NCBI GenBank assembly: GCA_964017185.1
Contig: OZ024880.1
Span: 42,979,071-43,043,070, forward strand
Origin: Rugalucina vietnamica
Taxonomy: Eukaryota > Mollusca > Bivalvia > Lucinida > Lucinidae
Reading direction: 5' to 3'
DNA: 64,000 nt
Positions 1 to 10,086 of this stretch are shown piece after piece; position 1 is the stretch's first letter, and every line of letters begins with the position of its first letter. The position numbers and the translations under genes were made by a program. The notes under the pieces were generated by a model. That model was not told the DNA's origin, made no database searches, and saw only the letters and a program-made list of their open reading frames with translations.

Positions 1-141
1 TTATATGCTACTTGAAGTAGAAGGATAGTTCTATCCATGGAGTGAAAACAAAGGCGCTGATTAGCTTCGGGGTTACAGCGAAGCTGATCTGCATCTTTGT
101 TTTCGCATATGCAGAATGTTGTTTTTCTCGTGATGCGGCTC
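1..141. mobile_element. GAGCC-family MITE, 5'-clipped by window edge
   Basis: Only one half is present. It holds the GCGAAAACAAAGGCGC-type inner palindrome, diverged, and a terminal TGATGCGGCTC. Complete copies elsewhere in the window are about 235 bp, so the missing part lies outside the window. Confidence 0.8.
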
Positions 142-362
142 ATATATTCAGTGCATTGTTATAATTTGGGCCATTGGAAGGCACATTGGATGGTTCTTAG
201 TAATGACTAAACTGCAATGTTTTAATATAAACTCAGTAAACTGTATTATAACAGCTCTTCAATGAAAGCTGAGTAAAAGTAGTGAACAGTGTATGAAATG
301 ATTATGGCATAGATTAAATTAACACTTTCTTTGGACTTAAAAAAATCTTAAAATCAAAATCA

Positions 363-562
363 GGGAGCGCGGTAGCTCAAGTGGTAGGGGGTTGGACTCC
401 GGAGCAAGAGGTCCTTGGTTCGATCCCCACGAGCGCCGTAAGGTGTCCCTGAGCAAGACACTTGAAGCTCCCCACAGTACTGGTTAACTACCCAAAAACG
501 GTGGCTCCATCCCAACATGACTGAAAAATTGTGGACCGGGACGTAAAGCTACAACAAAACAA
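363..562 (+). mobile_element. tRNA-derived SINE
   Basis: The head resembles a tRNA gene: A-box-like TAGCTCAAGTGG near 373 and B-box GGTTCGATCCC near 417, the two internal RNA polymerase III promoter elements. A conserved-looking body follows (GTGTCCCTGAGCAAGACACT near 443), then an AAAC-rich tail. A true tRNA gene would stop after about 73 nt; here homology to another copy (8070-8440) continues through the body, so this is a SINE. Confidence 0.8.
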
Positions 563-860
563 AACAAAAAAAATCTAAATGAAACTATATGCAAATAAAA
601 AAGGGCTAAAAACACTAGCTGCAAAAGTCTTTGGGCGTTGTTCGGTCTGGTATGACCAAAATGATTTAGTACAGTAAATGGTCCTAGTTATATAGTAATC
701 AGCTTTCATGAATCATAACCATGGGGTAGACTTTTATACCTAATACAGAGTACTGGTTTAGTGGTTGGGCTGCTTGCATTGTAAACCAAGGGTCATGATT
801 TTCGGCTTATCCTTAAACTGATGTCTGACAGTCTGGTAACGAATCTCGATTAGCTACCAG

Positions 861-1060
861 GGGCCAGTTGTTCAAAACTTCATTAGCTTGTCATTAACTG
901 ATTAAGACATCAATTTGATATTAAAGTACATACTAACTACAAAAGCAAATACACTAATACACTGTCATTTTTTGCTGAAAAATGTCAATCCCCTGCATTC
1001 ACTGTTATTTTTTTACAATGCAAAGGATTTCTCACATTTTTTAACAAAAATTAACTGTGT
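861..1060. mobile_element. Partial GGGCCAGTTGTTCAAAA TIR element
   Basis: The left end matches the terminus of the TIR element found three times inside the minisatellites (33849, 37051, 48151), including the following ACTGTTATTTTTTT and TCTCACATTTT segments. The right terminal repeat is not recognisable, so the copy is truncated or decayed. Confidence 0.65.
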
Positions 1061-1370
1061 ATTACATTCTGTTCCACTTTCTAATTGGCTATAAGACCAG
1101 ATATCACCGCTGCGTATGTGGGAGTCTGTAAGAATGTCGAAAACAGAACCTGTGTTTCAAAGCTTTTAAAGAGAAGCAAAAAAATAATTAAAAAAAAAAT
1201 GCAGTTTTGGTTGTTTGTATCACCACACAGAGTTCAGCATTTTATCACATGGTATTTTTTCCACTTTCTGATTGGCTAGAAGACTAGGTATCAGTGCTGC
1301 GGGACGCAGGATTCTGTAAGGTCAAAAAGCTGAAAAACTGAATCTGCAAAAAACTGCAGGTTCAGCATTT
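1050..1370. repeat. Direct duplication, about 185-bp period
   Basis: The stretch around 1077 (CTTTCTAATTGGCTATAAGA) returns around 1262 (CTTTCTGATTGGCTAGAAGA). Both are followed by similar ATATCA/GCTGCG and TCTGTAAG text. No coding potential is seen. Confidence 0.6.
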
Positions 1371-1454
1371 TGTACTTTAGGCCGACGATATGATTTAATT
1401 GACCAAAGGGAAGCTGTCATTGGTTTCATGGTTTCAATTTCTTATACACTTCAG

Positions 1455-1581
1455 GATTCGGCGTTTTTTCCAAACAAGAATGGTCAGTTGGTGATTTCTT
1501 GCTAGAGTATGTAGGTGATAGAATATCCTCTGAAGAAGCTGAATATAGAATGAAAAAAGACAACGTATAGATTCGATGAAG
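1455..1581 (+). pseudogene. SET-domain (KMT5A-like) exon relic
   Basis: Preceded by a plausible acceptor (TACACTTCAG) and followed by GAAG|GTATGT. The frame starting at 1457 reads FGVFSKQEWSVGDFLLEYVG and then DRISSEEAEYRMKKDN. This is the N-terminal SET-domain pattern of lysine methyltransferases: G-x-G-V-F, a basic/hydrophobic stretch, then G-[DE]-F-[LV]-x-E-Y and an EEAE helix. The frame hits a stop right after KKDN-V. A one-base shift continues as YRFDE, so the exon looks frameshifted. No other SET exon is visible, so I read it as a captured or decayed gene fragment. It could instead be an exon of a transcribed repeat. Confidence 0.6.
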
Positions 1582-2031
1582 GTATGTGGATATTCATTGT
1601 CATGGTCATTTCAGTGTCTTTAAGTGTTCTAGCGTCTGGTTTCAGCCTGAGTGTTCTTGGATCATTGGTTGATTTTATATCACATAACCAGAAGCCTCCG
1701 TTGCCTGGTGGTTAATAATAAAAAAAAAAAAAATAAAAAATAAATAAATATTAAAACTGAGATCCTTCAAGAGCAACTTGAGAATATTTTGATTACATCA
1801 TGCTCGTATCTGCCAAATGCTTTTTAATGAAAAATGAAATGTCTGCCTATGGATGAGTATAATTTTATATATGAGTCTGCCTAAGGATGAATATATGTGA
1901 TGAATAATTTTATTATCACACCTGCGTAGCAGGATGCACTATAGGAGTTCAATTTTCATAAGTCCAACTGTCTGTCTGTCTGTATATCCGTCTGTCAACA
2001 TTTCACATCATAGTTATTTGTACTCTTCCAG

Positions 2032-2091
2032 TCCCTTGGTAAGCCAGAATCTGAAAAACAGGATGACACAGACCTAGAAACACTCACACAG
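2032..2091 (+). CDS. Candidate spectrin linker exon, shortened copy 1
   Basis: The acceptor is TACTCTTCCAG. The phase-0 frame reads SLGKPESEKQDDTDLETLTQ. Sequence identity with the other two exon copies stops at ACACAG, where GTAGAG offers a donor that keeps phase 0 (20 codons). Downstream text has been fused to the next unit by a deletion that removed the usual last nine codons and the GTGAGA donor. It may be a dead copy. Confidence 0.45.
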
Positions 2092-2271
2092 GTAGAGAAG
2101 ATGGGAAAGCACAAAATTCTAATTACATCATGCTCGTACTTGCCAAATGCTTATTTTTATGAAAAATGAAATGTCTGCCTCAGGATGAGTATAATTTTAT
2201 ATATGAGTCTGCCTAAAGATGAATATATGTGTTAGTACTATTGAATGTCTGCATAGGGATGAATATTTTTA

Positions 2272-3392
2272 GCTCGCCTGCACGAAGTGCATAGAGCTAT
2301 TGTAGTCACCTCGGTCGTCCCCGTTTACGTGTACGTTTACGTGTACGTCCGCGTCACACTTTCGGTTAAAGTTTTTTATAAGTCTATATCTCTTGACCAT
2401 GTTGATGGATCAAGTTGATACTTTGCATGTTGCTAGATATTGGTCTGAAGTTTTACGCAGTACCATCATGACTCACCCTGGGTGACCTTAAGGTCAAGGT
2501 CACGGACTTAAAGATTTTGTGTATAAGTTTTTGGTTAAAGTTTTTTTTGGTTAAAGTTTTGTAAGTCTATATCTCTTGACCATTTTGATGGATTGAGTTG
2601 ATACTTTGCATGTTACTGGATATTGGTCTGAAGTTTTAAGCAGTACCATCATAATCCACCCTGGGTGACCTTGAGGTCAAGGTCACAGACTTAGAAATTT
2701 TGTGTTTAAGTTTTTGGTTAAAGTTTTTGTAAGTCTATATCTCTTGACCATATTGATGGATTGAGTTGATACTTTGCATGTTGCTAGATATTGGTCTGAA
2801 GTTTTATGCAGTACCATCATGACCCACTCTTGGTGACCTTGAGGTCAAGGTCACAGACTTAGAAATTTTGTGTTAAAGTATTTGTAAGTCTATATCTCTT
2901 GACCATGTTGATTGATCGAGTTGATACTTTGCATGTTGGTAGATATTGGTCTGAAGTTTTATGCAGTACCATCATGACCTAACCTGGTTGACCTTGAGGT
3001 CAAGGTCACAGACTTAGAAATTTTGTGTTTAAGTTTTTGGTTAAAGTCTAAATCTCTTGAACATGTTGATGGATAAAGTTGATACTTGCATGTTGATAGA
3101 TATTGGTCTGAGGTTTTATGCTGTACATCACAACTCACCTGGATGACCTTGAGGTCAGGGTCACGGACTTGGAAGCTTTGTGTTTAAGTTTTGGTTAATG
3201 TTTTTATAAGTCTACATCTCTTGAACATGTAGATTGATCAAGTTGATACTTTGCATTGGTCTGAAGTTTTATGTTGTACCGTCATGACCCACCTGAGTGA
3301 CCTTGAGGTCAAGGTCATGGGTCATATATTTTAACAGATGTAGTGGCAAAGCACAAGTCAGGCGAGCTAGGCTGTCCTGCGACAGCTCTTAT
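2272..3392. repeat. Repeat with ~155-bp tandem units rich in TGACCTTGAGGTCAAGGTCA
   Basis: Flanked by TTAGCTCGCCTGCACGAAG on the left and AGTCAGGCGAGCTA...CTCTTA on the right, which resemble inverted ends. Inside are about six units running from TAAGTCTATATCTCTTGACC through GATACTTTGCATGTTG and AGTACCATCATGACC to the AGGTCA block. It interrupts one unit of the exon array. Confidence 0.75.
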
Positions 3393-3689
3393 TATTATAG
3401 CACCGTGTAGCAGGATGCGATATTTGAGTTCGATGGGAGAGCACTAAAATCTGATTACATCATGCTCGTACCTGCCAAATGCTGTTTTTATGAAAAATGA
3501 AATGTCTGCCTAAGGATGAGTATAATTTTATATATGAGTCTGCCTAAAGATGACTATATGTGTTAGTACTATTTGAGGTCTGCATAAGGATGAATATTTT
3601 TATTATAGCACCTTGTAGCAGGATGCGATATTAGAGTTCAAATTTCGTCTGTCCGTCTGTCAACATCATAGTTATTAATACTCTTCCAG

Positions 3690-3776
3690 CCCCTTGGTAA
3701 GCCAGAATCTGGAAACCAGGATGACACAGACCTAGAAACACTCAAACAGGAAGAAGAGACAGACACCATGTCAAAG
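3690..3776 (+). CDS. Candidate spectrin linker exon, copy 2
   Basis: 87 nt, phase 0 to 0, with acceptor AATACTCTTCCAG and donor AAAG|GTGAGA, both good matches to consensus. It encodes 29 residues beginning PLGKPESGNQDD and ending EEETDTMSK: acidic, Ser/Thr/Glu-rich and low in hydrophobics, as expected of a linker between the last spectrin repeat and the PH domain. The beta-spectrin assignment rests on position and strand, upstream of the PH exons, not on recognised homology of these 29 residues. Compare 2032 and 6813. Confidence 0.55.
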
Positions 3777-3807
3777 GTGAGACAGTAGCCCTGATAGACT
3801 GTTTGTT

Positions 3808-5223
3808 AGCTCACATGAGCCATTAGGCTCACAAGGTGAGCTTATAGTATACCCATGCTCCGGCGTCCGCCCGTCGTCTGTCCGTCCACAATTTCAAAGA
3901 TCTTCTCTGAAACCGCTGGGCCAATCAAAGCTAAATTTTACATGAAGCATCTATGGGAAGGGGGAACCAATGTGTATTATATATAAATATTCCAGGTCAT
4001 GTGTCAGATGGCTGCCATGCCCAAATATGGTAAAAACTTTCAAAAATCTTCCCCGGAACCACTGGACCAATTACAACGAAACTTGACATGAAGCATAGAT
4101 GACTAATGTACTACAATGTGTATATAAATCATGACCCTGTGATGACCTTGACCTATTTAACGGCAAGGTCAACTTAGGTCGCCTTTGCATTTGAATGGGA
4201 AAAATTGTTAAATTGTCATTTAAAGGAAAAATCTTGCAGAAAATGAGCAGTAGAACTGAATATTAATGATTCTGAAAAAAAATTGGGACCAAGGGGCTCA
4301 TCTGCCCCCACCCCAGGGCAATATATACATATATATTATCATAATATTCAAACATCTTCTTCTCTAAAACTGCTTGGCCAATCATAGCCAAATTTTCTGT
4401 GAAGCATCTGTAGGAAGGGGGAATCAATGTGTATATAAATAATCCAGGTCACTTGACCAAAATGGCCGCCATGCCCATATATGGTAAAAACTCTTCAAAA
4501 ATCTTCTTCTCCGGAACCACTAGACCGATTTCAATGAAACTTGGCATGACTCAGGTACTACAATGTGTATATAAACCATGACCCTATGATGACCTTGACC
4601 TATTTTATGGCAAGGTCATTATAGGTCGCATATGCATTTGAATTGGGAAAATTGTTAAAATTGTCATTCAAAGGAAACATTTTGCAGAAAATGAGCAGTA
4701 GGACTGAATATTAATGATTCTGAACAAAAATTGGGCCCCAGGGGCTCATCTGCCCCCACCCCGGGGCAATATACATGAATATTGCCATAATATTCAAACA
4801 TCTTCTTCTCTGAAACCGCTTGGCCAATCAAAGCCAAATTTTATATGAAGCATCTGTAGTAAGAGGGAATCAATGTGTATATAAATAATCCAGGTCACAT
4901 GACCAAGATGGCCACCATGCCCATATATGGTAAAACTCTTCAAAAATCTTCTCAAGAACTGGTAGACTGATTTCAGCGAAACTTGGTATGAAGCATCAAT
5001 GACTTCAAGTAATACAGTGTTTATATAAATCATGACCCTGTGATGACCTTGACCTACTTTTCAACAAGGTCAACATAGTTCAATATTGATTATTCTGAAA
5101 AAATAGCCCAGGGCTTAAGTCATCTTCCCATTTGCTGGGGCTATTTGGCATAATATTCAAACATGTTTATTGGCATATACAGCAGATCTCAGGTGAGTAT
5201 TTACAGGACCATTGGTCCTCTGG
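3808..5223. mobile_element. AGCTCAC family element, full copy with inner repeats
   Basis: Starts AGCTCACATGAGCC..GGCTCACAAGGTGAGCTTATAG and ends CTCAGGTGAG...CATTGGTCCTCTGG. Inside, units of roughly 440-450 bp (CCGCTTGGCCAATCAAAGCC, GTGTATATAAATAATCCAGG, TGATGACCTTGACC) recur. The related unit at 6923-6945 lacks it, giving a local empty site. Confidence 0.8.
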
Positions 5224-5318
5224 TTCTAGATGGTTTGATGGGAGAGCACTAAGATCTGATTACATCATGCTCATACCTGCCTAATGCTGTTTTAATGAAA
5301 AATGAACTGTCCGCCTAA

Positions 5319-6437
5319 TGTTACTTCTACACTGGACCACGTTTTCACCACATCCTTACCACATTCTACAAATTCAAGAACGTGGCGAGGACGGGGTCAA
5401 AAAGAAACAATTTCGGATTTCTAAGTTCCCACTACGTCCTTACTACGTCTCCGCCACATCCTTATTACGTCCGTACCACATCCTTAATACATTCTTCACG
5501 TTTCCACTACGTCCTCAATACGCGCTCACGAAGGTCATCCCGTTTCCACTATGTCCATGCTACGTCCTCACAAAGACCAAGCAGTTCATACCACGCGTGA
5601 ACTACGTTTCCAGCACATTCTAACTGTAAATATATTAATCTGACGTAAAACATAAGAGTCAGATAAGTTGCGAAACAGCTTGAAACTGCAATAAGAAAAT
5701 GCCATACTGAAGCCTTCTTTCAGCTGATAGCCAAGGACGCACCCAACAAGATCTTGTCCTTCTATTCCTCCTTCTGTGAAATAGCACAAGTGCAGCCTGT
5801 GCACCAAGTAAGGCATGGTCTCCTTGAAGGAGAGCTAGTTGCAAGAGTGCTTCTTTGTTCATGTTTCGATTTCGATATGGTTTAAATAAAAGCGAAAGCA
5901 ATTGCTTGAGGGTACGGGACAATTAATACAAAGTTAATAAAACGTAGAGGACGTAGTTCGAACCTGGTGTGAACGTGATAAGAACCTACCAAGGACGTGT
6001 TAGGAACCGCTAGGGCGTGATAAGAACGCAGTGCAGTCTTCTAGGAAGCGGTAAGGACGTACAAGAAGCACGGCATGGTCTTGTCGAGAACTTGATGGTC
6101 GTATCAAGGACATAGTAGAAGCGTAGTGAGGTCTTGATGGTCTGCAACAAATTTGCATCGCATGCTCCACGTTCTTTCTACGTCCTACAAGTTCCTACTA
6201 CGTCCTTACCACGTCCTTCCTACGTCCTTACTGCGTTCTAATTCCACCCCGTCCTCGCCACGTTTCTTTTGAGCATGTTCAAAATTTGACCAAGACCTCC
6301 GTGTCCATCAAGACTTCGCTACGTCCTTACTACGTTCCTACCACGTCTTACAAGATGTACCACGTCCTCACTACGTCCTTAACTTTTTAGGACATAGTAA
6401 GGACGTAGTGAGAACGTGGCCCAGTGTAGACGTAACA
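5319..6437. mobile_element. Foldback-like DNA element with ACGTCC repeats
   Basis: Terminal inverted repeats are TGTTACTTCTACACTGG on the left and the reverse complement of CCAGTGTAGACGTAACA on the right (one mismatch in 17). They continue inward as diverged inverted text (CCACGTTYTCACYACRTCC). The interior is packed with TACGTCCTTAC-type motifs in both orientations, so most of the element can fold back on itself. It carries no transposase. It interrupts the repeat unit GTCTGCCTAAGGATGAGTAT. Confidence 0.75.
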
Positions 6438-6603
6438 CAAGAATGAGTATAATTTTATATATAAGTCTGCCTAAGGATGAATATATGTGTTGGAACTATG
6501 GAATGTCTGCATAAGGATGAATAATTTTATTATCACACCTGCGTAGCAGGATGCATTATAGGAGTTCAATTTTCGTACGTCCAACTGTCATAGTTATGTT
6601 AAT

Positions 6604-7500
6604 CTGCATCTGTGATATCTGCGAGGTTGAAACCTTGCATATTAATTGTCCTCGACATACCAATCAAGCATGCACCTTGAACCAGTGACATTGACCTATA
6701 TTTCGCAGTCCAATAACTTTAGCAATATATGTTATAGTTTTGTTTCTCTGCACCTGTGAGGTTGAAACCTTGCATAATAACTAAAAGGGATAATGAAGTT
6801 GTACTCTTTCAGCCCCTTGGTAAGCCAGAATCTGGAAACCAGGATGACACAGACATAGAAACACTCACACAGGAAGAAGAGACAGACACCATGTCAAAGG
6901 TGAGACAGTAGCCCTAATAGACTGTTTGTTTTAGATGGTTTGATGGGAGAGAACTAAAATCTGATTACATCATGCTCGTACCTGCCTAATGCTGTTTTAA
7001 TGAAATACAAACTGTCTGCCTAAGGATGAGTATAATTTTATATGAGTCTGCCTAATGATGGATATATGTGTTAGTACTATAGAATGCCTGCAAAAGGATG
7101 AATATTTTTATTATTGCATGTACATAGCAGGATTGGATATAGGAGTTCAAATTTCCGTCAGTGTGTGCGTCTGTACGTCAATCTGTCAACAATTCATGTC
7201 ATAATTTTGATTCTCTGCATCTGAGATAGCTGCACGGTTGAAACCTTGCATATTAATTGCCCTTGACATACCAATCAAGCATGTACCATGAACTGGTTAC
7301 CTGGACCTATATTTCACGGTCAAGCAACTGTAGCAATATTCATGTCATAGTTTTTTTTCTCTGCATCTTTGATGGCTGAGAGGTTGAAACCTTGCATTGT
7401 AATTTATTTTTGACTTACAAATCAAGCACACACCTTGAACAGATGGCCTTGACCTATATTTCATGGTCCAGTAACTTAAGAAATATTCACACTTTGCATT
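6604..7500. repeat. Diverged tandem repeat (GGTTGAAACCTTGCAT units)
   Basis: The block TCTGCATCTGTGATATCTGC / GGTTGAAACCTTGCATA / GACATACCAATCAAGCA / TTGACCTATATTTC occurs near 6607, 7212 and 7363, with a partial one near 6750. The last ends in a 40-bp stretch (7504-7542, GCGATATCGACCTCTGTG) that recurs at 13092-13130. Confidence 0.6.
6813..6899 (+). CDS. Candidate spectrin linker exon, copy 3
   Basis: 87 nt, acceptor TTGTACTCTTTCAG and donor AAAG|GTGAGA. It reads the same 29-residue peptide as copy 2 with two replacements (L to I after DDTD, and K to T in ETLTQ). It is the copy nearest the PH exons and the least disturbed, so it is the best candidate for the used exon. It ends in phase 0, whereas the next recognisable exon (7856) starts with one base completing a codon. 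At least one intervening exon must therefore exist or have been lost. Confidence 0.6.
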
Positions 7501-7571
7501 TTTGGCCCAATGCAGGTGCGATATCGACCTCTGTGACATTCTTGGTGAGTACTATAAAATGTGTGCCTAAA

Positions 7572-7696
7572 TAAGAGGAAATGTACTATCCGTGTAGCGA
7601 AAACATAGGCACTGATTAGTTTCATGGTTACCATGAAGCTGATCTGTGTCTTTGTTTTTGCATATGCAGATTGCTGGTTTTCTCACGAGGCAGCTC
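7572..7696. mobile_element. GAGCC-family MITE, half copy
   Basis: Reads AGGAAATGTACTATCCGTGT, a diverged inner palindrome (CATAGGCACTGATTAG...), then GGTTTTCTCACGAGGCAGCTC. The other terminal half is missing. Confidence 0.75.
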
Positions 7697-7855
7697 AAAA
7701 ATTGAATTGGGGTAGTCTGGGTTTCTAGTCAAATTTGCAGGTCCTTTCCCCTGATAACAACAAAAATTCTTCGCTTGCTTCTCCATTTTAAGGGGAAATA
7801 GAAAAAAAGATTTGTGGTCATAAATGTGAATAACCATGAATGTAACTGTTTGTAG

Positions 7856-7931
7856 GTACTGGGACAAGGTATATGTAGTGCTAGATGGAGCGTCATTGTC
7901 ATGTTATAAAGACCAGAAACATGCTAAACAG
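7856..7931 (+). CDS. Beta-spectrin-like PH domain, exon a
   Basis: The acceptor is TAACTGTTTGTAG and the donor CAG|GTTAGT. The first base completes a codon and 25 codons follow: YWDKVYVVLDGASLSCYKDQ, then KHAKQ. This is strands beta-2 and beta-3 of the C-terminal PH domain of conventional beta-spectrins (family pattern S-W-x-x-V-Y-x-V...FYKD-x-K), which binds phosphoinositides at the membrane. The exon ends in phase 0, matching the start of the next exon at 10087. The exon for the first PH strand (family motif RKHEWE) was not found upstream. Confidence 0.8.
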
Positions 7932-8069
7932 GTTAGTGACACCAGAAATAGTATCCCAATAGATAATCACAATAGGAATTGCCGCTGCATGACTATTCAG
8001 ATGTCAATGAATTTATAAAACAAACATCTAGCATGGGAGTGTAGAGCACAGACTTTGGATTGAAATTAA

Positions 8070-8440
8070 CCTTTGTCTGTTGTGTAGTGTACTCAGAGCA
8101 AGAATCACACTTTAAGCTCCCCAGTATAGTGGTTAACTCGTATTAGCCTGGCATCCTTTTTGTGGGACAGAGGCATGCAGTATAGCCCCAGATGTGACGC
8201 CGCAAAACGCGGCGTCCCATCTGTAGCTATTCTGTTTGCTTTGAAGATTTTCTTGGAAAAATTGAATAATATTTCAAAATCACACCTGATGTCCCTAAAA
8301 ATGAAGCAGACTTGTCCAAATGATAACGATGGGAAAGTCCATTCGGCATGAATGGGTTAAAACCCAGGAGGCAGTGGCTATGTTCTGACGACTGAAAAAT
8401 TGTTGAAGGGGATGGTAAGCCAAACCTAAAGTAGTGAATT
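8070..8440 (+). mobile_element. SINE relic split by a palindromic insert
   Basis: 8090-8142 matches the body of the 363-562 SINE (AGAGCAAGAATCACACTTTAAG, CTCCCCAGTATAGTGGTTAACT). 8370-8430 matches its 3' part (GTGGCTATGTTCTGACGACTGAAAAATTG, diverged). Between them lies an insert whose core, 8167-8240, is an imperfect hairpin with ACGCCGC/GCGGCGT arms, related to the palindrome at 59757-59807. Confidence 0.6.
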
Positions 8441-8550
8441 TTAATTGAGAGATTACTTTCTGACGTCAAGGCCTTGTCACACATAGGAGAAAATCTCTCG
8501 TCGCAGACTTGCGTTTGTGAAAAATAGTTTTTGTTTGTTTGATTTATTGT

Positions 8551-9861
8551 TAGCTCACCTGAGCGGAAGGCTCACAAGGTGAGCTTATAGTATACTAATG
8601 GTCTGTCGTCCGTCGTCGTCCGTCCGTCCGTCCGTCCGTCCACAATTTCAAAGAAGAATATTTCTAAAGCTAGTGGGCCGATCTTGATCAAATTTAATGT
8701 GAACCATCATTGGACTGAGGGATTGATTTCGTTAGGTTTTGGAGCAGATTGTATCAAAATTGTGGTTTCCATGGCAACAGATAGGTCCCATAGACTTACA
8801 ATGGGAAAAACTAAAAAAAAATTCTTCTCTGAAACCACAAGGCCCACAGCTTTGATATTTGGTATGTAGCAATGGCTAATGGTCCTCTACATAAATTGTG
8901 CCATTCATGCCCCTGGGGTCAAATTTGGCCACACCCCGGGGGTCGATAGTCTCTATAGACTTACTACGGGAAAACATTCAAACATCAATATCTCCAAAGC
9001 CAGTTGGCAGATCTTGTTCAAATTACACACACAGTGTCACTGGGCAGTAGAAAAGGTTGCATACTGTTTTTGGGCTGATCGGACTGGAACTCTGGTTGCC
9101 ATGGCAACATACAAATCTTAATGGAAAAAAAAAAAATCAAAAATCATCTTTTTGAAACCACAGGGCCCACAGCTTTGATATTTGGTATGTGGCAATGGCT
9201 AATGGTTCTCTACATAAATTGTGCCAGCCATGCCCCTGGGGTCAACTTTGGCCATGCCCCGGGGGTCAATAGTCTCCATAGACTTACAATGGGAAAAACT
9301 TAAAATTTCTTCTTCTCTGAAACCACAAGTCCCAGAGCTTCTATAGTTAGTTAGCAATGTTTGTTAGTCCTTATCATAAATTGTGCCAATCGTGCCCCTG
9401 GGGTCAAATGTGGCCACTCCCCAGGGGTCGTTAGTCTCCATAGACTTACTATAGAAAACAATTCAAAATTCAATATCCCCAAAGCCAGTAGGTGGATCTA
9501 CACAGCGTCATTGGGCAGTAGGAAAGGTTGCATATTGCTTTTAAGCAGATAAAACTGGAACTCTGGTTGCCATGGCAACATACATGTTTTAATGAAAAAA
9601 AAATCATAAATCTTCTTCTCTGAAACCACAAGGCCCTCAGCTTTGATATTTGGTATACGACAATGGCTAACGGTTCTCTACATAAATTGTGCCAGCCATG
9701 CCCCTGGTGTCAAATTGGGCCACGCCCCAGGGTCAATAGTCTCCATAATCTTACAATGGGAAAAACTAAAAAAATCTTTTTCTCTGAAACCACAAGGCCC
9801 AGAGCTTCTATATTTCAAAGATCCCTCAGGTGAGCGATCGTTGCCCTTGGGCTACTTGTTT
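8551..9861. mobile_element. AGCTCAC family element, divergent subtype
   Basis: Same head (TTAGCTCACCTGAGC..GGCTCACAAGGTGAGCTTATAG, then TCCGTC microrepeats). The inner unit differs: TGAAACCACAAGGCCCACAG, TTGATATTTGGTATGT and TGCCCCTGGGGTCAAAT in four to five repeats of about 220 bp. The end TCAGGTGAGCGATCGTTGCC lacks the GGTCCTCTGG tail. Confidence 0.75.
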
Positions 9862-10086
9862 TACATCCCAGTAAACAGTTATGGTCATGTTGGGGTGTGA
9901 GCTGTTTAAAAGGACGGAAAGCAATACATCAAACAATCAAGAATTCCTTTTTGCAATAAAACACAAGTCTGTGTCGAGGGATTTTCGCTTATGTATGACG
10001 TGTCCTTTTCATGTATGTTTTAGAAATATACGGTTCTAAATTTAAATTATTTTTGGCAACAAGATGGGATAATTTCATTTTTCTAG

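Larger units (their letters stand above)
1741..7100 (+). repeat. Degenerate tandem array of exon-containing units
   Basis: About five units share a common text: ATTACATCATGCTCGTAC, then GTCTGCCTAAGGATGAGTAT, then TAGCAGGATGCGATAT..GAGTTC. Three of them continue into a short exon with splice sites. Units begin near 1760, 2110, 3438, 5231 and 6945. Three were enlarged by later insertions (2272-3392, 3808-5223 and 5319-6437). The second unit lost its exon: text before the acceptor jumps straight to the next unit near 3433. Confidence 0.7.

Noticed and set aside
363-435. Functional tRNA gene
   Set aside because: A and B boxes are present, but the stems pair poorly and the homology continues into a SINE body shared with 8070-8440.
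5318-5922. Overlapping frames of 70-100 codons
   Set aside because: They lie inside the ACGTCC foldback element and reflect its repeats.
7504-7542. Exon with acceptor AATGCAG and donor GTGAGT
   Set aside because: The same text recurs at 13092-13130 as repeat and contains a stop in the needed frame.
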